DNA from: Serratia marcescens
GTDB lineage: Bacteria; Pseudomonadota; Gammaproteobacteria; Enterobacterales; Enterobacteriaceae
Length of the DNA stretch: 64,000 nucleotides
NCBI RefSeq assembly: GCF_029846115.1
Contig: NZ_JARVZZ010000001.1
Coordinates: forward strand, 1,054,001 to 1,118,000
Direction of reading: 5' to 3'
Below the pieces are notes generated by a model. It was not told where the DNA came from. It saw only the letters and a list, made by a program, of their open reading frames with translations, and ran no database searches. The position numbers were made by a program, and so were the translations under genes. Of the stretch, positions 1-9,485 are shown in pieces; the stretch's first letter is position 1, and each line of letters starts with the position of its first letter.

Positions 1-1
1 C

Positions 2-55
2 TCGCTCAAACAGCAACTGGAAAAGCTGCGCGGCAGCCTGATCGATCAGATTTGA
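2..55 (+). CDS. C-terminal tail of a truncated upstream gene (possibly ohrR)
   Basis: An open frame enters from the left edge and stops with TGA at 53-55. The 17 visible residues end LEKLRGSLIDQI, an amphipathic helix typical of the end of a MarR-family regulator. ohrR, a MarR-type peroxide-sensing repressor, often sits directly upstream of ohr, so that is the most likely identity. The assignment rests on position and helix character only; no DNA-binding domain is visible. Confidence 0.4.
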   Translation, partial: SLKQQLEKLRGSLIDQI

Positions 56-127
56 CCCGCCGCCGCCGGACGCAAGAACGGCGCGGGTGGTCTACACTGG
101 TTAATAAGTGCCTAAAATAAGTAGTGC

Positions 128-140
128 GCGATTTAATCGC
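128..140. promoter_or_regulatory. Palindromic operator candidate upstream of ohr
   Basis: GCGATTTAATCGC is a perfect inverted repeat of 6-bp arms around one base, in the 160-bp gap before ohr. Known OhrR operators are AT-cored palindromes with AATT-like half-sites, and the ATTTAAT core here resembles them. Position and symmetry suggest a repressor site. That OhrR binds it is inference. Confidence 0.4.
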
Positions 141-215
141 AAAAGATAAATATGTGACCGGCTTTACCTCGTGGAAGCCGTAGTCATCTCGCCAACCAGC
201 AAGAAGGAATGAACG

Positions 216-641
216 ATGTCTATTGAGAAAGTGGTTTACCGCGCTCACGCCACCGCAACCGGCGGCCGCGACGGCCGTGCGACCTCCTCCGACGGCGTGT
301 TGGACGTGAAACTGGGCGTGCCGAAAGAGATGGGCGGCGCCGGCGGCGAAGTCACCAACCCCGAGCAGCTGTTCGCCGCCGGTTACTCGGCCTGTTTCCT
401 CGGCGCGCTGAAGTTTGTCGCGGCGAAAGAAAAGGTCAAAATCCCGGCCGAAGCCAAGATCGACGGTACCGTCGGCATCGGTGAAATCCCGAACGGTTTC
501 GGCATCGAAGTGCAGCTGGATATCTCGCTGCCGGGCATCGAGCGCAGCGTGGCGGAAGATTTAGTGAAAAAGGCGCACGTGGTGTGCCCATACTCCAACG
601 CCACCCGTGGAAATATCGATGTGACTCTGAACGTTAAGTAA
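216..641 (+). CDS. ohr: Organic hydroperoxide reductase Ohr (OsmC family)
   Basis: This 141-residue protein has the full length of the Ohr subgroup of the OsmC/Ohr family. These homodimeric cytoplasmic thiol peroxidases reduce organic and fatty-acid hydroperoxides to alcohols. The two redox cysteines are present: C60 in YSACF and C124 in VVCPYS. The [14 protein letters not shown] segment before C60 is the Ohr rather than OsmC signature. The ATG at 216 is preceded by AAGAAGGAA, a strong ribosome binding site. The gene is followed by its own intrinsic terminator, so it looks monocistronic. It is probably derepressed by organic peroxides through a MarR-type regulator, perhaps the gene ending at 55. 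Confidence 0.95.
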   Translation: MSIEKVVYRAHATATGGRDGRATSSDGVLDVKLGVPKEMGGAGGEVTNPEQLFAAGYSACFLGALKFVAAKEKVKIPAEAKIDGTVGIGEIPNGFGIEVQLDISLPGIERSVAEDLVKKAHVVCPYSNATRGNIDVTLNVK

Positions 642-662
642 GATTTTTGCCGAAATCTGGAA

Positions 663-690
663 AAAATGGAGGGTTTATCCCTCCATTTTC
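663..690 (+). terminator. Intrinsic terminator of ohr
   Basis: An 11-bp perfect stem, AAAATGGAGGG pairing with CCCTCCATTTT around the loop TTTAT, lies 22 bp after the ohr stop. The T-rich arm supplies the U-tract. Confidence 0.85.
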
Positions 691-796
691 TTGCGTGCCC
701 TGCCTGAAAATCGCTCAAAAAAACGGTAAATTTTGTCCGTTTTGTGAGAATTCTCTTGATTATTACCCGCAAAATAACGCTTATTGCCGGTTGGCT

Positions 797-823
797 GAAC
801 CAGAAGCCGCAATCAGTGTCTGA
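797..823 (+). promoter_or_regulatory. Candidate sigma-E promoter of eptB
   Basis: GAACCA at 797-802 and TCTGA at 819-823 are separated by exactly 16 nt, close to the sigma-E consensus GGAACTT-N15/16-TCTGA. The site lies 44 bp upstream of the eptB start. E. coli eptB is known to be under sigma-E control, which makes the match more meaningful. The -35 element is imperfect. Confidence 0.55.
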
Positions 824-866
824 CTGAGTCAGAACCGCTACACCGTCCCCGGAGCCACCGCGTTAC

Positions 867-2561
867 ATGAACAAAGTTAAATCGCTATCACAGCAGAATT
901 TATCGTTATTGTTAGCGATCTATATCGGCATATTTCTAAACCTGTCCGTTTTCTATCGCCGTTTTGATTCGCTGGCGCACGGCATTCAGGGCATTAAGCT
1001 TATTTCGGCGGTGACGGAAGTCATCGCTATCGTCCTGTTTACGTTCTTCATCATGCGGCTGGTATCGCTCGGCGGCCGGCTGTTTTATCGCATCGTCGCC
1101 TCGCTGCTGGTGTTGATTTCTGTTGCCGCCAGCTACTACATGACGTTTTTCAACGTGGTGATCGGTTACGGTATCGTGGTGTCGGTGATGACCACCGACA
1201 TCGATCTGTCGAAAGAGGTGGTTGGTCTGCATTTCGTGCTGTGGATGGTGGCGCTCAGCGCCTTGCCGCTGCTGCTGATCTGGAAAAACGGCCTGCGTTA
1301 CACCCTGATCGAACAGCTGAAAACCCCTGGTCATCGCATCAAGCCGCTGCTGGTCTTGCTGGCGGTGGTGGCACTGGTCTGGCTGCCGCTGCGCATGCTG
1401 GACGACGAGCAAAGCGTGCAAGAGAAGCTCTCCAACGTCGATCTGCCGAGCTACGGCGGCGTGGTGGCGCACTCGTATCTGCCGTCCAACTGGCTGTCGG
1501 CGCTAGGGCTGTTTGCCTACACCCGTTATGACGAAAGTCAGGACCAGAGCACGATGTTCGATCCGGGCAAACACTTCACTTACGTACCGCCGGCGGATAT
1601 CGACGATACCTACGTGGTGTTCATCATCGGCGAGACCACGCGCTGGGATCATATGGGCATGCTGGGCTATGAGCGCGATACTACGCCGCGGCTGTCTAAA
1701 GAGAAGAATCTGGTGGCGTTTCGCGGCGAGTCGTGCGACACCGCCACCAAGCTGTCGCTGCGCTGTATGTTCGTGCGCGAAGGCGGCACCGAAGATAATC
1801 CGCAGCGCACGTTGAAAGAGCAGAACGTGTTCGCGGTGCTGAAGGATCTGGGCTTCTCTTCCGAGCTGTTCGCCATGCAGAGCGAGGTGTGGTTCTACAA
1901 CAACACCGAGGTGAACAACTATTCGTTCCGCGAGATGATCGCGTCCGAGAAGCGCAACGACGGCAAGGCGGTCGACGATATGCTGTTGGTGGATGAAATG
2001 AAGGAGTCGCTGGCGCGCTATCCGAAGGGCAAGCACCTGGTGATCCTGCATACCAAAGGCTCGCACTACCTGTACTCGCAGCGTTATCCGCGCAGCTATG
2101 CGCGCTATCAGCCGGAGTGTATGGGGGTGGATGATTCCTGCACCAAGGCGCAGCTGATCAATGCGTTCGACAATACGGTGCTGTATACCGACAGCTTTAT
2201 CAGTAATGTGATCGACCAGGTGCGCGACAAGAAGGCGATCGTGTTCTATGCCGCCGATCACGGCGAATCGATCGGCGAGAACACGCACCTGCATGGTACG
2301 CCGCGCGAAATGGCGCCGCCGGAGCAGTTCCGCGTGCCGATGATCGTATGGGCGTCGGACAAGTTCCTCGAGAACCCGCAGCACCTCAGCGCCTTTGAGC
2401 AACTGCAGGCGCAGCAACGCATCGGCAAAACGCATCGCCACGTCGAGCTGTTTGACACTATCCTCGGCTGTCTCGGCTACACGTCTCCCGATGGTGGCAT
2501 CGTGGATAAAAACAACTGGTGCCATCTGCCGCAGGATAAAACGGCGCCTGCCCGCCTGTAA
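867..2561 (+). CDS. eptB: Kdo2-lipid A phosphoethanolamine 7''-transferase EptB
   Basis: EptB is an inner-membrane enzyme with a periplasmic domain that transfers phosphoethanolamine from phosphatidylethanolamine to the outer Kdo of the LPS core. This reduces surface charge. The 564-residue protein matches the E. coli enzyme in length (563). About five transmembrane segments occupy the first 180 residues, followed by a sulfatase-fold catalytic domain. FIIGETTRWDHMG contains the metal-binding glutamate (E256) and the nucleophile T257; AADHGES and HLHGTPRE supply further metal ligands. The segment VIGYGIVVSVMTTDIDLSKEVVG is characteristic of EptB rather than EptA or EptC. The gene is monocistronic with a candidate sigma-E promoter. 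In E. coli it neighbours the proK tRNA; here uhpABC intervenes. Confidence 0.95.
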   Translation: MNKVKSLSQQNLSLLLAIYIGIFLNLSVFYRRFDSLAHGIQGIKLISAVTEVIAIVLFTFFIMRLVSLGGRLFYRIVASLLVLISVAASYYMTFFNVVIGYGIVVSVMTTDIDLSKEVVGLHFVLWMVALSALPLLLIWKNGLRYTLIEQLKTPGHRIKPLLVLLAVVALVWLPLRMLDDEQSVQEKLSNVDLPSYGGVVAHSYLPSNWLSALGLFAYTRYDESQDQSTMFDPGKHFTYVPPADIDDTYVVFIIGETTRWDHMGMLGYERDTTPRLSKEKNLVAFRGESCDTATKLSLRCMFVREGGTEDNPQRTLKEQNVFAVLKDLGFSSELFAMQSEVWFYNNTEVNNYSFREMIASEKRNDGKAVDDMLLVDEMKESLARYPKGKHLVILHTKGSHYLYSQRYPRSYARYQPECMGVDDSCTKAQLINAFDNTVLYTDSFISNVIDQVRDKKAIVFYAADHGESIGENTHLHGTPREMAPPEQFRVPMIVWASDKFLENPQHLSAFEQLQAQQRIGKTHRHVELFDTILGCLGYTSPDGGIVDKNNWCHLPQDKTAPARL

Positions 2562-2570
2562 CCTCTCCCG

Positions 2571-2595
2571 CCGGGTGCCTGCCTTGCGCACCCGG
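2571..2595 (+). terminator. Hairpin downstream of eptB
   Basis: CCGGGTGC at 2571-2578 pairs with GCACCCGG at 2588-2595, 9 bp after the eptB stop. No U-tract follows, so this may stabilise a 3' end or act with Rho rather than terminate by itself. Confidence 0.4.
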
Positions 2596-2684
2596 TAATT
2601 TCACCCAATACATTCTCTTCATCAATTATTCCGGTGTGTGCATACGGTATACTTGCGCACTTCCCCTTCTAACCGGAGATTTCC

Positions 2685-3275
2685 ATGACCCTGCGCGTGG
2701 CGTTTATCGACGATCATGACATTGTGCGTTCGGGCTTTGTGCAGCTGCTGTCGCTGGAGGCCGATATTCAGGTGGTGGGCGAGTTCAGCAGCGCGGCGCA
2801 GGCGCGCGCCGGCCTGCCGGGGCTGGAGGCGGAAATCTGCATCTGCGACATTTCGATGCCGGACGGCAGCGGGCTGGATCTGCTGGCGGACATTCCCTCC
2901 GGCATCCGCGTGGTGATGCTGTCGATGCACGATAACCCGGCGCTGGTGGAAATGGCGCTGGATCGCGGCGCCAGCGGCTTCCTCTCCAAGCGCTGCAAGC
3001 CGGAAGATCTGATCACCGCGGTGCGCACCGTCGCGGGCGGCGGCGTCTACCTGATGCCGGAAATCGCGCAGCAGCTGGCGCGGGTGAGGGTCGATCCGTT
3101 GACCCGCCGCGAGCGCGAGATCGCGCTATTGCTGGCGCAGGGCCAGGAGGTGCGCGAGATCGCCGCCGCCTTGGGGCTGTCGCCGAAGACGGTGCATGTG
3201 CACCGTGCCAATCTGTTCGCCAAGCTGGGCATCAACAACAACGTCGAGCTGGCCAGACGGATGCTGAACCTGTGA
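2685..3275 (+). CDS. uhpA: Response regulator UhpA
   Basis: UhpA is a NarL/FixJ-type transcription activator that, once phosphorylated by UhpB, switches on the hexose phosphate transporter gene uhpT. The 196 residues (same as E. coli) split into a receiver domain (about 1-120) and a C-terminal LuxR-type helix-turn-helix. In the receiver, D9 and D10 form the acidic pocket and D55 in CICDISMP is the phosphorylation site. The helix-turn-helix holds [15 protein letters not shown] and [15 protein letters not shown] ribosome binding site (CCGGAGA) precedes the ATG. The stop overlaps the GTG of uhpB by 4 nt, implying translational coupling. No uhpT follows uhpC, so the target of this regulator must lie elsewhere or be different. 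Confidence 0.95.
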   Translation: MTLRVAFIDDHDIVRSGFVQLLSLEADIQVVGEFSSAAQARAGLPGLEAEICICDISMPDGSGLDLLADIPSGIRVVMLSMHDNPALVEMALDRGASGFLSKRCKPEDLITAVRTVAGGGVYLMPEIAQQLARVRVDPLTRREREIALLLAQGQEVREIAAALGLSPKTVHVHRANLFAKLGINNNVELARRMLNL

Positions 3276-4816
3276 CGCAGCGCCTGATCACCCAGCTGGC
3301 GCTGTTTTTCATCTACGCCGCCAGCGCGTTTTGCCTGTGGGGCATCGGCACCGCGCTGATCGACCCGCCCTGGCAGGCGCTGCTGCTGTTCCCGTTCGGC
3401 CTGCGCATGGGCATTTTGCTGCAGAGCCCGTACCGTTTTTGGCCGGGGATCCTGCTGGCCGATCTGCTGCTGATGGCGTTGCTGGCGGATCAGTTCGGTT
3501 ACGGCCCGGCGCTGTGGGCGTCGGTGGCGGTGCTGGTGTTGACGGTGCTGCTCAGCCTGCTGGCCTCGCCGTGGCTGTTGCGCCATCAACAGAGCGACAG
3601 CGAATGGCGTTGGCCGCTGTTGCAGGGCGCGGTGGTCGCCGCCGCCGCCTTGCTGCAGGCGTTGGTATGGCAGCTGGTGAGCGGCGAAGGCGCCCGCGCG
3701 CTGCTGCTCGGCCTGACCGGCGGTTTCACCATCGCGCCGACCTGCCTGCTGTTGTGGCACTATCTGGCGCGCCAAATCTGGGTGCCGCTGGAACCGGGGC
3801 TGATCCACAAGCCGGTGGAGCTGCGTTTGGGCCACCTGGCCAGCTATCTGCTGCTGTTTGCGTTCAGCATCTGGCTGCAGCAACAGGTGAACGCCGCCGA
3901 GCTGCGGCGTTTCGCGCCGTTCTGCCTGGCCATTCCTATCGTGTTCATGTCTTACCGCTATGGCTGGCAGGGCGCGCTGTTGGCGACGCTGCTCAACGGC
4001 GTGGCGCTGATGGTCAACGAGCCGCCGCAGCCGGAGTCGCACCGCGATCTGCTGTTGTCGCTGTTGGCCCAAAGCCTGACCGGGCTGCTGCTGGGCGCCG
4101 GCATTCAGCGCCAGCGCGAACTGAATCAACAGCTGCGGCTGCGGCTGGCGGAGAATCGGCAGCTGGCGCGGGCGCTGGTGACGGCGGAGGAGCAAACCCG
4201 GCGCGAGGTGGCGCGCGAGCTGCACGATGAAGTGGGGCAGACCATCACCGTGATCCGCACCCAGGCCAGCATCGTCAAGCGCCTGGCGCCGGAACCGGCG
4301 GTGATCGGCTGCGCCGACACCATCGATGCGTTGGCGCTGCGGGTCTACGACGGGGTGCACGACGTGCTCACCCAGCTGTGGCCGGCGGCGCTGAATAACC
4401 TGCCGCTGTCGGCGGCGGTGGCGGCGATGCTGCGGGAGTCGCTGCCGCAGGACGCATCGCTGGTGAGCAGCCTGCAATGGCAGGTGCCGGACGAGCTGCT
4501 GGATGAAACGTTGAAAATCACGCTGTACCGGGTGTGCCAGGAGGGGGTGACCAATGTGTGCCGCCACGCCGGCGCCAGCCGCCTGGAGCTGGACGCGCGC
4601 CTGCAGCCGCGCAAAGGCGCCGCGCCGCTGATCGCCCTGACCATCCGCGACAACGGCGTGGGCTTCGAGGCGGAAAACCATCAGCCGGGGTACGGCCTGC
4701 GCGGCATGCAGGAGCGCATCAGCGCCCTCGGCGGCAGCCTGCGGTTCACCGCTGAACGGGGCGCCTGTTTGAGTGTGATCTTGCCCACAGTTTCACCGGC
4801 GCAAGCGCAAAACTAG
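3272..4816 (+). CDS. uhpB: Sensor histidine kinase UhpB
   Basis: UhpB is the membrane histidine kinase/phosphatase that, with UhpC, senses external glucose-6-phosphate and phosphorylates UhpA. The 514-residue protein has a hydrophobic N-terminal half with about eight membrane segments. It continues through a dimerisation/phosphoacceptor helix ([13 protein letters not shown]318, the HisKA_3 pattern) into an HATPase domain with [13 protein letters not shown] (N-box) and DNGVGF (G1-box), ending near [10 protein letters not shown]. Translation starts at GTG 3272, overlapping the uhpA stop as GTGA. Alternative downstream starts would cut into the first membrane segment, so the GTG is preferred. 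Confidence 0.93.
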   Translation: MTQRLITQLALFFIYAASAFCLWGIGTALIDPPWQALLLFPFGLRMGILLQSPYRFWPGILLADLLLMALLADQFGYGPALWASVAVLVLTVLLSLLASPWLLRHQQSDSEWRWPLLQGAVVAAAALLQALVWQLVSGEGARALLLGLTGGFTIAPTCLLLWHYLARQIWVPLEPGLIHKPVELRLGHLASYLLLFAFSIWLQQQVNAAELRRFAPFCLAIPIVFMSYRYGWQGALLATLLNGVALMVNEPPQPESHRDLLLSLLAQSLTGLLLGAGIQRQRELNQQLRLRLAENRQLARALVTAEEQTRREVARELHDEVGQTITVIRTQASIVKRLAPEPAVIGCADTIDALALRVYDGVHDVLTQLWPAALNNLPLSAAVAAMLRESLPQDASLVSSLQWQVPDELLDETLKITLYRVCQEGVTNVCRHAGASRLELDARLQPRKGAAPLIALTIRDNGVGFEAENHQPGYGLRGMQERISALGGSLRFTAERGACLSVILPTVSPAQAQN

Positions 4817-4911
4817 GAAAAACTCCTAACCGCGTCGGGAATCCGGCGTAAGCCGCCCGCGCGCGCGAGGAGCATCATAGCGGCACTTTATTCAATCCTC
4901 TGAGGTTCCAC

Positions 4912-6243
4912 ATGTGGTCTTTCCTTAAAAGCCGCTCGGACGCGCCGCAGGTCACCGATCAACGGCAGATCGACGCCAGCTACAAATATTGGCGCATCCA
5001 GCTGATGTGCACCATGTACATCGGCTACGCCGCGTTTTACTTCACGCGCAAAAGCTTCAACTTCATCATGCCGGCGATGCTGAGCGATCTGGGCCTGACG
5101 ATGTCCGACGTCGGCATCCTCGGCACGTTGTTCTACATCACCTACGGCTGCTCGAAATTCATTTCCGGCATGATCAGCGATCGCTCCAATCCGCGTTACT
5201 TTATGGGGCTGGGCCTGATCATGACCGGGGTGCTGAATATCTTCTTCGGCCTCAGCTCGTCGCTGCTGATGCTGGGCACGCTGTGGATCCTCAACGCCTT
5301 CTTCCAGGGCTGGGGCTGGCCGCCGTGCTCCAAAATCCTCACCAGTTGGTATTCGCGCTCCGAGCGTGGCGGCTGGTGGGCGATCTGGAACACCTCGCAC
5401 AACGTCGGCGGCGCGCTGATCCCGCTGCTGGTGGGCTTTATCTCGCTGCACTTCAGCTGGCGTTACGGCATGATCATTCCCGGCATCATCGGCGTGGTGT
5501 TGGGGCTGCTGATGTGCTGGCGCCTGCGCGATAAGCCATCCACCTTGGGGCTGCCGAGCGTCGGCAAATGGCGCAACGACGCCATGGAGCTGGTGCAGGA
5601 ATCGGAAGGCCAGGGGCTGAGCAACCGCGAGATCATCAAACGCTACGTGCTGACCAACAAGTACATCTGGCTGCTGGCGGTCTCTTACGTGCTGGTGTAC
5701 ATCGTGCGCACCGCGATCAACGACTGGGGCAACCTCTACCTGACGCAGGAAAAGGGCTATTCGCTGATGACCGCCAACTCGGCCATTTCGCTGTTTGAAG
5801 TGGGCGGTTTTATCGGTTCGCTGGTGGCCGGTTGGGGCTCCGACAAACTGTTCCGCGGCAACCGTGGCCCGATGAACCTGATCTTCGCCATCGGTATCTT
5901 CCTGTCGGTGGCGGCGCTGTGGCTGATGCCCGGCGTGACCTACCTGCTGCAGGCCTGCTGCTTCTTCGCCATCGGTTTCTTCATCTTCGGCCCGCAGATG
6001 CTGATCGGCATGGCGGCGGCGGAGTGCTCGCACAAGGATGCGGCGGGCGCGGCGACCGGTTTCGTCGGCCTGTTCGCCTACCTGGGCGCGGCGCTGTCCG
6101 GCTACCCGATTGCGCGGGTGATGGAGATCTGGCACTGGAACGGTTTCTTCGTGGTGATTTCCATCGCCGCCTGCCTGTCGGCGCTGTTCCTGCTGCCGTT
6201 CCTGCGTGCGCAGACGCCGGCGCTGAAACCGGCCAACGCCTGA
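4912..6243 (+). CDS. uhpC: Membrane sugar-phosphate sensor UhpC (MFS family)
   Basis: UhpC is an organophosphate:Pi antiporter-family protein that serves as the glucose-6-phosphate receptor for UhpB. The 443 residues form about 12 membrane segments. GYAAFYFTRKSFN, WNTSHNVGGALIP and FGPQMLIGMAAAECSHKDAAGAATGF match UhpC strongly and differ clearly from UhpT. The gene sits 95 bp after uhpB. In E. coli uhpC is followed by uhpT; here a tRNA-Pro gene starts 120 bp later and uhpT is missing. UhpC relatives in some bacteria transport glucose-6-phosphate themselves, so a sensor-plus-carrier role is possible but unproven. Confidence 0.93.
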   Translation: MWSFLKSRSDAPQVTDQRQIDASYKYWRIQLMCTMYIGYAAFYFTRKSFNFIMPAMLSDLGLTMSDVGILGTLFYITYGCSKFISGMISDRSNPRYFMGLGLIMTGVLNIFFGLSSSLLMLGTLWILNAFFQGWGWPPCSKILTSWYSRSERGGWWAIWNTSHNVGGALIPLLVGFISLHFSWRYGMIIPGIIGVVLGLLMCWRLRDKPSTLGLPSVGKWRNDAMELVQESEGQGLSNREIIKRYVLTNKYIWLLAVSYVLVYIVRTAINDWGNLYLTQEKGYSLMTANSAISLFEVGGFIGSLVAGWGSDKLFRGNRGPMNLIFAIGIFLSVAALWLMPGVTYLLQACCFFAIGFFIFGPQMLIGMAAAECSHKDAAGAATGFVGLFAYLGAALSGYPIARVMEIWHWNGFFVVISIAACLSALFLLPFLRAQTPALKPANA

Positions 6244-6251
6244 GTAAAATA

Positions 6252-6275
6252 CGCTGCGCAGCCCCCGGCGCAGCG
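6252..6275 (+). terminator. Hairpin after uhpC
   Basis: CGCTGCGC pairs with GCGCAGCG around an 8-nt loop, 8 bp after the uhpC stop. No U-run follows directly; a TTTT occurs about 12 nt later. Confidence 0.4.
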
Positions 6276-6323
6276 CATTATGGCGCTTTTATCACCACTT
6301 GAAATGCAGGGGCAAAAAAGTGA

Positions 6324-6352
6324 TTGACGCCTATAACCGCCAGCAGTAAGAT
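6324..6352 (+). promoter_or_regulatory. Promoter of the first tRNA-Pro gene
   Basis: TTGACG at 6324-6329 and TAAGAT at 6347-6352 are 17 nt apart and followed by the GC-rich discriminator GCGCCCC. This is the pattern of stringently controlled stable RNA promoters. The predicted start lies a few bases before the tRNA. Confidence 0.75.
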
Positions 6353-6363
6353 GCGCCCCGCAT

Positions 6364-6440
6364 CGGCGAGTAGCGCAGCTTGGTAGCGCAACTGGTTTGG
6401 GACCAGTGGGTCGGAGGTTCGAATCCTCTCTCGCCGACCA
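6364..6440 (+). tRNA. tRNA-Pro (anticodon UGG), proK position
   Basis: This 77-nt cloverleaf has an encoded CCA end. The anticodon arm ACTGGTTTGGGACCAGT presents TGG, and the T-loop is GGTTCGAATCC. The sequence is identical to the tRNA-Pro at 58170-58246. In E. coli the tRNA beside dppA is proK with anticodon CGG; here the same place holds a UGG tRNA. The 3' 19 nt are repeated twice more downstream. Confidence 0.97.
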
Positions 6441-6835
6441 CCATTCGAAAAACCTGCTTTTAAAGCAGGTTTTTTTTCGCCTGTCGTTTATGAGGATGAG
6501 TACCTCCGCAGGAGGTTCGAGCCTCGCGAAGCGAGACAACGTTGCTTTGGCAACGGCCCGCAGGGCGCGCATCAACGATGCGCGTAATCCTCTCTCGCCG
6601 ACCACCATTCGAAAAACCTGCTTTTAAAGCAGGTTTTTTTTCGCCTGTCGTTTATGAGGATGAGTACCTCCGCAGGAGGTTCGAGCCTCGCGAAGCGAGA
6701 CAACGTTGCTTTGGCAACGGCCCGCAGGGCGCGCATCAACGATGCGCGTAATCCTCTCTCGCCGACCACCATTCGAAAAACCTGCTTTTAAAGCAGGTTT
6801 TTTTTCGTCCGTCGTTTATGAGGATGAGCACCTCC
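6422..6835 (+). repeat. Tandem 164-bp tRNA-tail repeat array (rtT-like)
   Basis: Units begin at 6422, 6586 and 6750, a period of exactly 164 bp. The first two appear identical throughout; the third matches for about 80 bp with a few changes and then decays. Each unit opens with the last 19 nt of tRNA-Pro (AATCCTCTCTCGCCGACCA), followed by an intrinsic terminator. In units 1 and 2 this leads to five consecutive small hairpins. In unit 1 they are CCTCC-GCA-GGAGG (6503-6515), CTCGC-GAA-GCGAG (6523-6535), GTTGC-TTTG-GCAAC (6541-6554), GCCC-GCA-GGGC (6556-6566) and GCGCATC-AAC-GATGCGC (6567-6583). The design parallels the E. coli tyrT rtT repeats, which also carry the tRNA 3' end. Function is unknown. 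Confidence 0.9.
6451..6478 (+). terminator. Intrinsic terminator of tRNA-Pro, repeated in each array unit
   Basis: AACCTGCTT pairs with AAGCAGGTT and is followed by eight Ts, 10 nt after the tRNA CCA. Copies recur at 6615-6642 and 6779-6806, giving three terminators in series. Confidence 0.9.
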
Positions 6836-7001
6836 TCCGACATTGCCGGCCTCGCTTTGTGGCGCGCGTCAATCCACCGTCCTCGTGAAATATATTTATC
6901 CTTTACGCTTAATTAATTCACACTCCTTATTCCCATTAGGTTCTTTTTCTCATATTTAAATAAATTCATGCTTGCCGAATAAAACCCGGTTGATAGCGCT
7001 C

Positions 7002-7029
7002 TTGTTTTCACGTTTTTTTTACCTATAGT
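7002..7029 (+). promoter_or_regulatory. Candidate chiA promoter in the AT-rich stretch 6836-7192
   Basis: TTGTTT at 7002-7007 and TATAGT at 7024-7029 are spaced 16 nt, which would give a leader of about 155 nt. The 357-bp stretch from the end of the repeat array to chiA is markedly AT-rich compared with its surroundings and holds no convincing ORF. Such AT-rich leaders suit H-NS-type silencing, but no specific operator can be named. Confidence 0.4.
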
Positions 7030-7153
7030 CTGAATGGACAACGCGGGATATGTTATTCCCGCCGCGTGGAAAATACCGTGACTATTTATTAATGTTAATC
7101 TTCGTGGATTATTGCGGAATCATTTCGCTCCGGCAATGCGTGGCGTCGATTAA

Positions 7154-8884
<1,731 letters not shown>

Positions 8885-8900
8885 TCGGTTGCAGTGCGTT

Positions 8901-8932
8901 GCCGGGGGATATCCTTTCGCCCCCGGCTTTTT
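8901..8932 (+). terminator. Intrinsic terminator of chiA
   Basis: GCCGGGGG at 8901-8908 pairs with CCCCCGGC at 8920-8927 and is followed by TTTTT, 17 nt after the stop. Confidence 0.9.
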
Positions 8933-9451
8933 CGCCGCCGAAAGTTTTTTTACGCCGCACAGATTGTGGGCCTGCCCGGCGCAAAACGCGCTCATCGGAC
9001 TCACCCTTTTGGGTAATCCCTCAGCATTTCCTCCTGTCTTTAACGGCGATCACAAAAATAACCGTTCAGATATTCATCATTCAGCAACAAAGTTTTGGCG
9101 TTTTTTAACGGAGTTAAAAACCAGTAAGTTTGTGAGGGTCAGACCAATGCGCTAAAAATGACCGCTTAGCATAAATTTTCATGCTGTAACTGTTAACAAA
9201 AGGTTTTTTTTATGTTTGTTTGCTGTTTCTCACAGTCTGCGTAAATCCCCACTGGTTATATTGACGACACCCCAAACAGTTGGCAACTTGATAGCCTCAG
9301 GGGTAAGAGCGAGAGTTGTTTGAGTGAATTCCACGCGCTCAGACGTCCCCGCCGCGATGCGTTCCATCCGGCATTCTCTCCTCGTACGCCTTCTGCCTTC
9401 GGGCGCCGATCGCACAGGCCACGCAATAAAAAATACAGGTCTGGCGGCAAT

Positions 9452-9472
9452 TACACACATCACATCACACAA
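9452..9472 (+). promoter_or_regulatory. CA-rich leader of dppA, candidate GcvB target; stretch 8933-9485
   Basis: The leader just before the dppA ribosome binding site reads TACACACATCACATCACACA. This is the CA-rich pattern recognised by the G/U-rich R1 region of the small RNA GcvB, which represses dppA in E. coli and Salmonella. The rest of the 550-bp gap between chiA and dppA has AT-rich blocks (TTTTTTTATGTTTG near 9206), a possible -35 TTGACG at 9261 without a good -10, and no credible gene. Confidence 0.6.
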
Positions 9473-9485
9473 TGGAGCACTAACG

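Noticed and set aside
6422..6830. CRISPR-like or attachment-site interpretation of the repeats
   Set aside because: The period is 164 bp with identical bodies rather than short repeats with variable spacers, and no integrase or cas gene is nearby.
6397..6888. Three overlapping Arg-rich ORFs of 60-76 codons running through the tRNA-tail repeats
   Set aside because: They cross the tRNA, terminators and hairpins, and the 164-bp period is not a multiple of three, so the frame changes in each unit. The codons have no ribosome binding sites. E. coli rtT does encode a basic protein (Tpr), but nothing supports translation here.
8889..9155. 88-codon ORF after chiA
   Set aside because: It begins at the chiA terminator, contains the terminator stem and has no recognisable sequence or ribosome binding site.
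9324..9485. N-terminal extension of DppA
   Set aside because: The extension is not signal-peptide-like and runs through the CA-rich leader; the ATG at 9486 gives the exact family length and a proper signal peptide.
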